Origin: Xiphydria camelus
Taxonomy: Eukaryota; Arthropoda; Insecta; Hymenoptera; Xiphydriidae
Reading direction: 5' to 3'
Assembly (NCBI GenBank): GCA_963678675.1
Contig: OY783196.1
Coordinates: 16,734,138-16,798,137 of the forward strand
Length of the DNA: 64,000 nucleotides
The notes below the pieces were generated by a model. That model searched no databases. It saw only the letters and a program-made list of their open reading frames with translations, and had not been told where the DNA came from. Position 1 is the stretch's first letter. Every line of letters begins with the position of its first letter. Of the stretch, positions 32,501-42,385 are shown in pieces. The position numbers and the translations under genes are program-made.

Positions 32501-32545
32501 GTGTATGCGCTCGGCGGTCACGACGGGCTTTCGATATTCGACTCG
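29519..32545 (+). CDS. KLHL18: Kelch-like protein 18, exons 1-6; C-terminal kelch blades not found
   Basis: Exons 29519-29884, 30379-30509, 31204-31704, 31787-31965, 32066-32246 and 32329-32545 join in phase with GT-AG borders (525 codons). Order: an N-terminal extension of about 85 residues longer than in vertebrates, BTB domain ([32 protein letters not shown]), BACK domain ([20 protein letters not shown]), linker [17 protein letters not shown], then kelch blades ([30 protein letters not shown]). The residue-level match to KLHL18 is strong throughout. Known role: substrate adaptor of Cullin-3 ubiquitin ligase; BTB binds Cul3, kelch binds the substrate. Exon 6 ends after [11 protein letters not shown] at a donor (TCG|GTAAAT), so roughly the last 130 residues must come from exons I could not find in the rest of the window. 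The start is uncertain: in-frame ATGs also occur near codons 27 and 57. Introns 1, 2 and 6 carry mobile elements. Confidence 0.93.
30170..30304. mobile_element. Perfect-palindrome MITE in KLHL18 intron 1
   Basis: Arms of about 59 bp: GGTTCGTTCCAATTAACACG at 30170 and CGTGTTAGTTGGAACAAACC ending at 30304. The loop is 17 bp (CTAGCGGTCCCAAAA). The GGTTYGTTCC start resembles Tourist/PIF-Harbinger termini. Related ends appear near 47941 and 53265. Confidence 0.85.
30620..31109 (+). mobile_element. piggyBac-type element in KLHL18 intron 2, TSD TTAA
   Basis: The borders are TTAA|CCTTTTGCAC (30616-30619) and GTGTAAAGGG|TTAA (31110-31113), the expected piggyBac target and CCC(T)TT-type ends. Near the left end two short palindromes, TGTCGAGT-GTG-ACTCAACA and TGTCGAGT-CCC-ACTCGACA, lie 44 bp apart. 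Only the end of a transposase remains (see next entry). Confidence 0.88.
30755..30956 (+). pseudogene. piggyBac transposase C-terminal zinc-ribbon remnant
   Basis: The frame reads [15 protein letters not shown] then [10 protein letters not shown]. After a one-base shift near 30860 it continues [17 protein letters not shown] and RYHTLENYK. The C-x2-C pairs followed by PGLHPGNCF and YHT are the signature of the cysteine-rich tail of piggyBac transposases. The catalytic DDD core is absent. Confidence 0.85.
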
Positions 32546-32585
32546 GTAAATATATGTATACAGAGTCTTTCGCGCAGGTTAGTAA

Positions 32586-32965
32586 TACCGTATGTATCAT
32601 GCCAAATTAAACAAGCAGATATACCGACATTGCCGAAACTTTACCGACGGTCAAGAATTTTATAGTTAGAGTTGGCTTGAGAAGAGTGCGCTGTGTGTGC
32701 TGCGTGAGAGCGAAAAGTGTCAAACGTCTGATTTCCCGATAGCTGTTAATTCAAGAGATCGAAGTGTTTCGTGTATTATTCAATACTTCGATTTTCCGAA
32801 TTGACAGCTATCGGGAAATCAGACGTTTGACACTTTTCGCTCTCACGCAGCACACACAGCGCACTCTTCTCAAGCCAACTCTAACTATAAAATTCTTGAC
32901 CGTCGGTAAAGTTTCGGCAATGTCGGTATATCTGCTTGTTTAATTCGGGATGATACATACGGTAT
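32586..32965. mobile_element. Mariner-type MITE family C, complete copy, KLHL18 intron 6
   Basis: TACCGTATGTATCATGCC to GGGATGATACATACGGTA, a 380-bp foldback around 32775. It is the uninterrupted reference for the copy split by X at 15574-17242. It starts 40 bp after the exon 6 donor. Confidence 0.87.
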
Positions 32966-33230
32966 GTCCGTCTCTGTACTGGCCAGTTTGAAAGTTACCT
33001 TCGGATAGGCTTGGTCGGTAATCGAGACATTTATACCGTAATTATAATTATTTTCGTAATTTCCATTATTCACAAATTCACAATTTCGAGGTTAGACGCC
33101 TCGATCTCCCGAATTGATACCAACTCTAACTACCGACTCGACTTCTACCGGTATTAAATGACTCAAGTACCGACCAAGTCTATCCGAAGGTAACTTTCAA
33201 ACTGGCCAGTACAGAGACGGACATACGGTA
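32960..33230. mobile_element. Mariner-type MITE family A copy 2, fused to family C
   Basis: ACGGTATGTCCGTCTCTGTA to the complement ending at 33230; the interior matches 14728-14998 in reverse. Its left end shares ATACGGTA with the right end of the family C copy, so one element inserted at the TA in the terminus of the other. Confidence 0.85.
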
Positions 33231-33814
33231 CAGTTGATCCTAATGAATTCGTTTCATTGTTTGTGAAAATAAATTTCTATATCTCGTTCTAAAAATGCTC
33301 ATTTTTTAAAAACTTGGAGCAAGTTAACACTTTTCAAGTACGCACCAATCCAAAACGCCAATGTCGGCCATGTTTTTTAGTACACGCTTTGCCGCCAGGT
33401 ACCGCATTCATTTCTAGCGTCCCCAATAGATCGATTAAATTTTGAAAAAATTAAACTGTGGTGAGCTTTTTCTTTGAACAATATACGTTGGAAAGTGTTT
33501 GTTTTTATATTGTCAAATAATTTCCGTAAGTACATTTTATCAAACGTTCGTGATTTCGGTGTTTTGTTGGCTTGTTGAGGTTATGTTTCACTTGTATCTT
33601 TACAACATACAAAGTATTTCATCGTATGCACTCGTATGCTTAGAATCTGGAACTTACCTCCCAAGTTTCTCTATTTCTCCGCTGTTGCGCGCTAACAGTC
33701 ATTTCAAAATCCCCTCCAAGCGGACGCTCAAAGGGAATAGGGACCGTGCACGAGCTATAGAGGGCAGTGTATTCGCCGATGTGCGCGCGACCACACGACT
33801 GAAATAGATACTTT
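33231..33814. other. No gene seen
   Basis: AT-rich to 33640, then a CpG-richer stretch to 33800. A 102-codon ORF (33499-33807) lacks recognisable motifs. No kelch-blade exon was recognised. Confidence 0.4.
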
Positions 33815-33832
33815 TTGGGAATAAATTTACAG

Positions 33833-34072
33833 TGTAACGCTATTAGAGAATTTATAAAAATGATCAGAATTATTAAGTATGGCTTTCGGCCAATCCAAAA
33901 TCACCTTATACGAGGTCAAATTAATGACAAAGGACAAAAATTATTTGAATCGGGTCATGTACTTAATGTAATAGAGACAGATGACACCGAAAACGGAGAG
34001 ATCGTTATAGCCTGTAAAGTTGTAGCTCAAACCAGTGTATCAAATACTTATGATGTAAAGATTGTTGTAAGT
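33833..34072 (+). pseudogene. Possible exon of SWIM-type or YqaJ-associated gene
   Basis: After an acceptor (AAATTTACAG) an 80-codon open stretch reads FIKMIRIIKYGF, then KLFESGHVLNVIETDD and KVVAQTSVSNTYDVKIV, ending at a donor (GTAAGTAC). The GHVLNV and QTSV pattern resembles the segment preceding the SWIM zinc finger in arthropod SWIM/YqaJ proteins, which spread with mobile elements. The zinc-finger exon was not found, so this is a fragment at best. Confidence 0.35.
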
Positions 34073-34079
34073 ACAGTAA

Positions 34080-34600
34080 GTTAAGTAAGAGCGTGTGTAC
34101 GGCGTTATTCATAAAAAATTTATTCAACAATGTTTTCTTCCACATACATACGTTTGACATGTTTCAAGGTAATGCGTAATTATGTTAACTCACTAGCATC
34201 AATAATCGCTGGCATCTCCGAAGCATACTATCCACCAAATTTTCGGCGTATTCGCGGGGAAGTGCCTTCCAAATGCGTTGAATTTCTCAGTATAGCTGCT
34301 TCACAGTGAATTCACAGTGAAGACACGTTTTCCTCGAAGCTTCTGCTTGATGTATGTATCCTGAGAAATTCGACGCATTTGGAAGGTAAGTACTTCCCCG
34401 CGAATAGGCCGAAAATTTGGTGGATAGTACCTATGCCTCGGAGATGTTAAGCGATTATTGATGCTCGTGGGTGATTGAACTCATTATTAATATAATTGCG
34501 CATTGCCTTGGAACATGTCAAATGTATGTATGTGGAAAAAACATTGTTGAATACATTTTTTATGAATAACGCTGTACACACGCCCTTACTGAACTTACTG
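34080..34600. mobile_element. Tc1-type foldback remnant
   Basis: Arms of about 230 bp mirror each other around 34315 (GTGAATTCACAGTGAATTC... region). The outer part contains GCGTGTGTACGGCGTTATTC and its near-complement ACGCTGTACACACGC. Each arm holds the last exon end of a Tc1 transposase, so the element is a head-to-head deletion derivative. Confidence 0.8.
34185..34290 (-). pseudogene. Tc1 transposase C-terminus
   Basis: Minus-strand frame: EIQRIWKALPREYAENLV, DSMLRRCQRLL, then stop. The pattern IQ-xW-x4-P-xY-xNL-xxSM-xRR is the known tail of Tc1-family transposases. The right arm (34358-34470, +) has the same tail with indels. Confidence 0.82.
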
Positions 34601-34613
34601 TATATCACCTATA

Positions 34614-36247
34614 CAGGGTGGACCAGGGGTTAAACGTTAATTTTTTTTATAATATGTTAGAACAACAAAAAAAAAAAGTAGAGTTTCATAAGAAAATTTT
34701 TTTCAAAAATGTTTGCTAACAAAGATACAGGGTGTCAAAGTTTCGAAAAAAAATGGTTTTCTCATCATAACTTCTAAACTACTTGATCGATTTCCATGAA
34801 ATTTCGCACACAGGCTAATGTAGGACAGCTCTAAGCAATAATTAAATAATTTTTAAAAATTATCCAGTGGCGTAGATACTAGGGGCCGGTACCCCCATTT
34901 CCCCCTCCCAATCTTCGGCGCTACTGGATCTTTTGCAAAGAAAATTCAATTATTGGATTCCCCGTTTAATTTAGAGAAAAAAATCACCCTTGCAAATTTT
35001 TGATTTATGGCTTCGTTTTTGAGATATTTATTTTAATTTATTGGGTTGCGAGCAGGCCAAAGCTAGGTTGAACTACATTAACTGTGATATGTGATAGAGC
35101 AACAAAAAAAATAGATTCTCATGAGAAAATTTTTTTCAAAAATGTTTCCTAACAAAGATATGTCAAAATTTCGAAAAAAAAATGGTTTTCTCATCATAAC
35201 TTCTAAGCCACTGGATCGATTTCCATGAAATTTCGCACACAGGCTAATGTCGTACAGCTCTAAGTAATAATTAAATAATTTTAAAAAATTCTCCAGTGGC
35301 GTAGATACTGGGGGCCGGTACCCCCCTTTCCCCCTTCCCAATCTTCGGCGCCACTGGATATTTTGCAAAGAAAATTGAATTATTGGATTCCCCGTTTAAT
35401 TTAAAGAAAAAAATCTCAAAAACGAAGTCACAAATCAAAAATTTGCAAAGGTGATTTTTTTCTTTAAATTAAACGGGGAATCCAATAATTAAATTTTCTT
35501 TGCAAAATATCCAGTGGCGCCGAAGATTGGGAAGGGGGAAAGGGGAGTACCGGCCCCCAGTATCTACGCCACTGGAGAATTTTTTTAAATTATTTAAATA
35601 TTATTTAGAGCTGTACGACATTAGCCTGTGTGCGAAATTTCATGGAAATCGATCAAGTAGTTTAGAAGTTATGATGAGAAAACCATTTTTTTTTCGAAAC
35701 TTTGACACCCTATATCGTTGTTAGGAAACATTTTTGAAAAAAATTTTCTCATGAGAATCTATTTTTTTGTTGCTCTATCGCATATCACAATTAATGGAGT
35801 TCAACCTAGCTTTGGCCTGCTCGCAACCCTATAAATTAAAATAAATATCTCAAAAATGAAGCCATAAATCAAAAATTTGCAAGGGTGATTTTTTCCTCTA
35901 AATTAAACGGGGAATCCAATAATTAAATTTTCTTTGCAAAATATCCAGTGGCGCCGAAGATTTGGAGGGGGAAAGGGGGGTACCGGTCCCTAGTATCTAT
36001 GCCACTGGAGAATTTTTAAAAATTATTTAATTATTGCTTAAAGCTGTTCTACATTAGCCTGTGTGCGAAATTTCATGGAAATCGATCAAGTAGTTTAGAA
36101 GTTATGATGAGAAAACCATTTTTTTCAAAACTTTGACGCCCTGTATGTTTGTTAGGAAACATTTTTGAAACAAATTTTCTCATGAAAGTCTACTTTTTTT
36201 TGTCGTTCTATCACATAAAAAAATTACGTTTAACCTGGTCCACCCTG
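34614..36247. mobile_element. CAGGGTGG...CCACCCTG element with duplicated long TIRs, TA target
   Basis: Flanked by TA on both sides (34612-34613 and 36248-36249). Each half contains two tandem diverged copies of a unit of about 480 bp (ACAAAAAAAATAGA..., TCGATTTCCATGAAATTTCGC, CCAGTGGCG, ATTCCCCGTTTAATTTA), and the halves are inverted around about 35425. No transposase remains. The terminus type matches the mariner-like element at 42386-44769. Confidence 0.82.
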
Positions 36248-36591
36248 TATATATTATCAGAATACTGTAGCAGTGGATTAATGCAATTTTTAACTGCATT
36301 AATCCACTTTACACGTTTGTGATTCTTCCATGGCAAGTGAACACTACTTGTAGGAAAGAAATAGAATTTTACTGATGGATTAATATTTCGTACACGATCT
36401 GGTGTATTTGAGAGACCCTTGATGCAACAGGTTTTTTTCGAGAATGCCATTTTACAGAAAAATATTTAATTTTAATTAATAAAAAGGAATTTTATTGTAA
36501 CTGTGCCCTTTATGCGCTTATTAAATTCTTCCCAATTACTTTACACAACAGCTTTCAGATGGCGCCCTATTCGCCTTGCACGGTCCCTATA
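36248..36591. other. No gene seen
   Basis: AT-rich. It contains a short inverted repeat AGTGGATTAATGCA/TGCATTAATCCACT at 36262-36307. Confidence 0.45.
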
Positions 36592-36786
36592 CGCGTATAT
36601 TCATACGCCCCTCTGAAGCCTTGTATGGACAGCGCGTTCCAGCGTACGCGAGCCTTCGTACACACGTAAACTTCCCTTTGTCGCGACGACCCGCGGCCAG
36701 TCGGCATTTGACGCACATCAAAGGGAAGTGTACGTGTGTACGAAGGCTCACGTACACTGGAACGCGCAGTCCGTACAAGGCTTGAC
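36592..36786. mobile_element. Foldback MITE, about 195 bp
   Basis: The arms pair GCCTTGTATGGACAGCGCGTT and CGAGCCTTCGTACACACGTAA, then TTCCCTTTG, with CAAAGGGAAGTGTACGTGTG and AACGCGCAGTCCGTACAAGGC. The loop is CGCGACGACCCGCGGCC. Overlapping ORFs on both strands are by-products of the palindrome. Confidence 0.78.
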
Positions 36787-37616
36787 ACGAGACCCTCGAT
36801 ATATGAAAAACTTCATTTCATCGTTATTTTTGTTTTCATTTAGACGGCAAAACGCTAGAACTGATCGCCGAAATTCACCAGAGATTCTGGCTTCCCTGCT
36901 GTCATTCAGTATCGTATTAGTCAAGAACATAGGGCAAACTGACAGGCTCCAAAAATATAAAAACAGACGAAGCTATTATTTCTGGTGGAAGATCCTAAAT
37001 AATAATACACAAACAAGAGTACGACAGAACTCGTGTAACATATTTCTGTACGTGATCATGAAATATCCAGACGAAATGTTTGGGCCCTTGTTTACATTAT
37101 CAACACAACTGCCCTGAAAAATAACCCAGATAACATTATTTGGGATCAGGTAGCCGCAAATGATTTCCACACGGGATGTGCGAGTAATAATGTGATGAAT
37201 TTATTAGATCCGGAATAATACAAAACGTGTCGCGTTAGAACTTCTCGAGAGAGAGAGCGTAGAAGAAAGTGAAAGCGAAGCAAGTAGATAAAACAGGGTG
37301 TGTTTTGGTAGGAGAGAGTTACAGGCAAAAGACAATGAGGGGCGCTGTAATCGTACGTGGTAAAACCAAACAAGTTACTCCAACAAACATTTTACCAGCA
37401 ACTTGCTATTGAATTACTAAAAACTGTTGCTGTCACATTGTCAACAAGGTGTGTCCTCATCTGCTTTAATATTGCTAGCAAAAGGAGACGAAAACCGTTG
37501 AGAGCAATATCACTGCCAGTGTCGCAAGCAAGCTTTGCAATAATATTACAACAATTTTATATCAACTGTTGCTATAAAATTGTTCAATTGTGGATCTTCA
37601 GTGCTAGAAAATTTGT
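36787..37616. other. No clear gene; degenerate sequence
   Basis: A 129-codon open stretch at 36728-37117 has no recognisable domain. About 37375-37600 is rich in short GCAAC/GTTGC and TTGCTA motifs resembling those at 62750-62910. Possibly old transposon sequence. Confidence 0.35.
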
Positions 37617-37683
37617 AGTTAGATGGCAAAATCGGATATGTCAAATCAAAATCAGATATGACATCTGATTTTGCCATCTAACT
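37617..37683. repeat. Short perfect hairpin
   Basis: AGTTAGATGGCAAAATCGGA and its complement TCTGATTTTGCCATCTAACT enclose AATCAAAATCAGATATGAC; 67 bp in all, next to the mariner end at 37684. Confidence 0.75.
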
Positions 37684-38172
37684 ATTAGGTCGGTAGAAAA
37701 ATAATTTCGTTTTTTGTATTCTCGACGTTTGCAACTTGATATTGAAATAAGTTATGCAATAAATGTGGTTGTTATATATCATTTTAAAGCGCTGACTCCG
37801 CTCTGTATTTGGATAAGAAACACTGATGATTTTGTTGATTTACGTTTGTTTTAGGTTATTTAATTAAAGATGGAAAGGAAGCAAATCCGGGCAATTTTCC
37901 TGTACGAGTTCAAACTAGGTACTAAAGCAGCGGAAACCCAAACGCATCATTAATTTTCCAAGCGGTTTCCGCTGCTTTAGTACCCAGTTTGAACTCGTAC
38001 AGGAAAACCGCCCGGATTTGCTTCTTTTCTATTTTTAATTAAATAACCTAAAACAAACGTAAATCAACAAAATCATCAGCGTTTGTTATCAAAATACAGA
38101 GCGGAGTCAGCGCTTTAAAATGATATATAACACAACCACATTTATTGCATAATTCATTTCAATATCAAGTTC
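37684..38172. mobile_element. Mariner foldback keeping the transposase start
   Basis: Begins TATTAGGTCGGTAGAAAAAT, a typical mariner terminus next to TA. Arms of about 200 bp mirror around 37955. Each carries the first codons of a mariner transposase: at 37870 (+), MERKQIRAIFLYEFKLG then KAAET, and the complement at about 38030. The right-hand terminal repeat itself is missing. Confidence 0.85.
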
Positions 38173-38297
38173 ATAAAATAATAGTAATAACGTAGATAGT
38201 AGAAATAACGTAAATAGACAAATTTGCGATAAATTAAAGTAAAAACTGCTGCGGCGAAACGTGGCAACTGAGCAAAATCAAAACGCGCTCTGATTGG

Positions 38298-38672
38298 CTG
38301 TGACGTCACGATCTGTGCAAACAACCAGCTGTCAAACGGAGTTGCCTGTGTTTTTAAGGTATTGTTCTGTGATTCAGAAAGTGTGTTGTTTCTACGTCGT
38401 TCTATGTAGTATCTGAAGTCGAACTGTCATAGTCTCATGTCATAGTCTCTCGGCACATTCACAAACACTTTGTCTGGAGTTCGCATAGAAGTATTCGTGC
38501 ATTTTGGCACAAAACACGATTTCCTGTGGACTTGTGGTGCATGCATTTTCAGCCACTTTCACAAAAAACGATGTAGAAGCAACAAACTTTCGCAATCACA
38601 GAAAAACACCGCAAAAACATAGGTAGCTCCGTTTGACAGCTATTTGTTTGTACAGATCGTGACGTCACAACC
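38298..38672. mobile_element. Foldback MITE with TGACGTCA ends
   Basis: Imperfect arms: GTGACGTCACGATCTGTGC, CAGCTGTCAAACGGAG and GTGATTCAGAAAGTGTGTTG on the left; the complement on the right, from CGATGTAGAAGCAACAAAC to GTGACGTCAC. About 85 per cent arm identity by eye. Confidence 0.72.
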
Positions 38673-38785
38673 GCCATTACAGGCAAATCGCGATTTCGCG
38701 GGACATTTCCACATTTGAATTTTAGACTCAATTTTCTCATAAAAACTTGACAGCAAAATTTCTAAATTTATTAATATCATATATA

Positions 38786-39345
38786 CAGGGTGTTCGGAAA
38801 AAACACCGACACAGAAATAGGGGTGATAGGTTACGTCATTACAAGTATTTTGATATAAGGGACCTATACCTGCAAGCGCTCCCTTCTGGAGATATCAACT
38901 TTTCAAGTTTATAACGACCGAGGTTGATCAAAGTAGAATAATATTTTTAGAAACGTATCAAGATGGTAACGAGATACAAAAACAATGTACTACAGCAAAT
39001 GCTCAAAATGACGGCCACTCATGTCCATGCAACATCGGAAACGATTCTGGATAGATGTGCGTACTCTATCCAGAATCGTTTCCGATGTTGCATGGACATG
39101 GGTGGCCGTCATTTTGAGCATTTGCTGTAGTACATTGTTTTTGTATCTCGTAAAATTAAATATTCGTTACCATCTTGATACGTTTCTTATTATTCTACTT
39201 TGATCAACCTCGGTCGTTATAAACTTGAAAAGTTGATATCTCCAGAAGGGGGCGCTTGCGGGTATAGGTCCCTTATATCAAAATACTTGTAATGACGTAA
39301 CCTATCACCCCTATTTCTGTGTCGGTGTTTTTTCCGAACACTCTG
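38786..39345. mobile_element. Mariner-like foldback MITE keeping the transposase C-terminus
   Basis: CAGGGTGTTCGGAAAAAACAC to GTGTTTTTTCCGAACACTCTG, flanked by TA (38784-38785 and 39346-39347). The arms of about 275 bp are nearly perfect. Both contain the final codons of a transposase: the + strand at 39068-39130 reads IQNRFRCCMDMGGRHFEHLL then stop, the usual ending of the mariner-like group seen intact-length at 43163-44250. Confidence 0.88.
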
Positions 39346-39364
39346 TATACACGATAATCTTCAT

Positions 39365-39900
39365 TTTAAGCCAGTTTCTGAAAAATGTGAAAACACCCAA
39401 TTGTGCGCGAGATGGGTTCTGAAAATGCTTACTGCAGAACACAAAATCAACAGGCAAGTCCGCATGAGAGTTTCTTGATCGCTTTGAGAGTGAAGGAGAG
39501 ACTTTTCTCGACTCTATAGTAACGGGGGATGAAACATGGATTTACCACCATACCCCAGAAAACAAGCGACGATTAATGCAGTGGCGCCACACTCATTCCC
39601 CTTCAAAAAAAAAAATTGAAAACTCAACAATCAGCTCGAAAAGTGATGGCAATCATTTTCTTGGACGGAAAAGAGGTTCTGCTTGTCGAATTCTTGTCAA
39701 GAGGCAAAACAATCAACTCTCTGCACGATACTGCGAGGCCCTCAAGAAACTCCGCCGAGCCATACAGAACAAACGCCGCAGAATGCTGATGAAGGGAGTC
39801 TGCCTCCTTCATGACAACACTCGCCCGCACTTCGCTCAAGCAACGCGAGAGTTGTTCAGGAGGATCGTCAGAGAAATGACTTCTCAGAAACCGTAGTTGA
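39365..39900 (+). pseudogene. Mariner transposase fragment with frameshifts
   Basis: In three frames one reads CARWVLKMLTAEHK, IVTGDETWIYHHTPENK, QSARKVMAIIFLDGKEVLL, YCEALKKLRRAIQNKRR and LLHDNTRPHFAQATREL. These are the first and second catalytic Asp regions (GDETW, HDNTRPH) of a DD34D mariner transposase. The third Asp and the C-terminus are lost after about 39880. Several indels and stops; not functional. Confidence 0.9.
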
Positions 39901-39934
39901 AATTTTTTAAAAATACTTGTGAACCCATTTTAAT

Positions 39935-40265
39935 AAGAGAAAAAAAAAATCAAACAATTTCACTCTACAGTTTTCTCGTAATTAATTTTTAAAACTTACG
40001 AGATTAGCATTGAGTCTTATGGAGAGCATATTTCAAATGCATAAAACTTGCGATTTTCAACCGAAAACAATTCTGGAAACTATGAAATGAGTTTTATCAC
40101 CACACGAACGTGTTTTTACTAAATTATAAAGAATTTTCACTCTACAGTTTTTTTAATATAAAGGAAAAACTGTCGAAAAATTCAAATATTTCATGTGCAT
40201 CGTCCGCCATATGCAAAAACGTGGCAACATCGTACTATGTGACGTCATAAGCTATTGGCGCGAAG
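39935..40265. repeat. Interspersed repeat R1, copy 1
   Basis: Shares with 50060-50370 the order TCGTAATTAATTTTTAAAA, TTATGCATAT-like text, GCCATATGCAAAAACGTGGCAAC and TGACGT. Diverged; no coding capacity. Confidence 0.6.
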
Positions 40266-40849
40266 CGTGCTGATAAATTTAAAAGTACGAAAGTACAAAT
40301 AGGATAATGTATTGACAGATTTATTACAGACAATAATTAACAATATAAAATGTCAGATATTTTAAAAAGTACAACTAGATATACACTGTGAAATACTTTC
40401 AAACGATTTTGAAGAATAACATTTCAATGAACACGATCGTTTCAAAATGATATGAAAGTAAAAAACCCTACGAATATTGAGAAGCCACTTTTGTTTTTGA
40501 GTTCATCAAATTCTGATATGCATTAAAAAATATGAAATTATTAATAATTGAAAATTTAAACTACGTGCCGAAAATTATGCTCGATCTTTAAAAAAGGAAT
40601 ATAATTTATTAAGAACTTCCGACCGTGCATTGACTCGATTTAAAAAACTTGTTCTAATCCCTCTTTTCCAATTTTCAAGTAAGCTTCTGAAAAGGTTGTA
40701 AATTCAATATTTGCTCCTGCCAATTTGGACAGCATGGACTCGAGATTGAGGTTATAAACAGACGTCATGAACCGCTTCAACGCGTTGTCCGTCGATAAGA
40801 ATTCTGTTTTACCTACCAATTTGCTACCAACTTACAAATGTTGAAATGC

Positions 40850-41135
40850 TATGTTGCCACGTTTTGCACACATTTTACATATTTAAAATAAATTAAGTTT
40901 GAAGTTATAAAATTGTTTTCCAATATTTATCTTATTTTTTAGATTGAAAGTAACAAAAAGGAAAAAGAATTCAGCACCTATATTTATTATTGCAGTTTTT
41001 ATAAAACCTGAAATTTCACTATTTGAAATTGGCAACACATGTCGATTTCTTTGTTCTTTTTCCCCTTCTACCTCACCCCGAAGAGCACTGACGATCCTCC
41101 TTAAGGATGTTTCACCCCTATTATCAAAATTATAG
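40850..41135. repeat. Interspersed repeat R2, copy 1
   Basis: Shares with 52585-52870 the sequence TGCCACGTTTTGCACACATTTT, then TTGGCAA, CCTCACCCCG and AGCACTGACGA...CTCCTTAA. The family is unknown. Confidence 0.6.
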
Positions 41136-42385
41136 GAAGTTACTCCAATTTTTTCCCAAGGTTCTTCAATACCTTTAAAAGCCGTATGCAAAATTTCAAG
41201 TCTCTTGACTAACTCATTAAAAAGTTATAATTGAAAAAAAATGACAATTTAACCCGTGCTCTTATGGGAAATTTACAGAAACTTAGAAAAAACGATGGAA
41301 AATTGGGTTACCGTAATGAAACTTTGCATACCGCTAAATTATTATGCAAAGAATAAATGGTATATTTTCACACATCGATCAGGGCAGTAATTTATAACAA
41401 ATAATTAAGAAATCTTGGTAAATTCGCTCACGATGGAGATTGCTGCGCGCGCAGTCGTGAAGTGCGGCAACGCCGCAGAACGCGCCAAGTATAAGGATCG
41501 TGCATGGGTACCGTCATGCGCTCTAGTGGCAAAAGTTGGAGTTAAAAGCGTTACACCTTCTGTGTAGCGTATACGGGGAGCTCACGTTTTGTGAAAATTA
41601 TTAATCGCAATGATTAATGTTTATACATTTAAACAGCACTTTTCACTATAATTTATATTATTTTTGTTGGATGTTGTTAATAATTCGGGGTTTTAACTAG
41701 TAAGCTCTAGTGAGGCAATGTTACCAACTTGTGCCACCACACTTCTCTATAACACTCTATGGGGCGACGTTGCCGCTATTCCTGACCGCTTCAATATTTT
41801 TAAAAAATAATTATAATATATTTTCCTATAATTTTGTTGACACACTTTAAGGATACAGATAATGAAGTAAAGTTACAGAAAAATAATGGCTCGACCGATA
41901 TCATGAAATATAACTTTAAGGAGGTTATTAATTAAAGAATCATTTTTTTTGTTCAGGGATTGGAACACCGACGAAAATCGTATTGTCCTTTCCACCTTCA
42001 CTCCCTCTCTGCAATAGGGGCGAAACATCCTTAACATCATTTCTTTGGGATCTTTTAAACCATCCCTCTCAGTTCCGATCTCGCGCCCAGCGATTTTCAT
42101 TTATTTCCTAAATTAATCCCTTCGCGCTTTTGCCCAAGTCTGATTCGGGCTTGATTGACGTTTCGTTTTGCACGCGCCCGAGTCACGCTCGGGCGTGAAA
42201 TAATTCACGTGGATTCTAGCTATCAGTCCCGAAGTGTATAATGTACGTCACTGTTTTTTTTTTGTTAACATTTTTCTTTACAATATTATATAGGAATACT
42301 AGCAGCCCGTCCCGGCTTCGCACGGGTGGATTGTGGATTGATTTTGGCCATCATTTGACAAATTTTTAGCAGATATCTATAGATA

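Larger units (their letters stand above)
39901..42385. other. Repeat-derived, AT-rich stretch, no gene
   Basis: 39935-40265 resembles 50060-50370, and 40850-41130 resembles 52585-52870 (see repeats). 42290-42385 holds ACTAGCAGCCCGTCCCGGCTTCGCACGGG, a block common in insect interspersed repeats. ORFs at 40883-41191 and 41873-42100 (both -) lack domains. Confidence 0.5.

Noticed and set aside
35078..35724. Paired ORFs beginning MQNIQWRRRLG on opposite strands
   Set aside because: They are noncoding long TIR units of the CAGGGTGG element translated by chance.
36567..36788. Three overlapping ORFs on both strands
   Set aside because: They arise because the region is a palindrome; sequences are mirror images without domains.
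36728..37117. Missing KLHL18 kelch exon
   Set aside because: The 129-codon frame has no GG or kelch motifs and does not match the expected blades.
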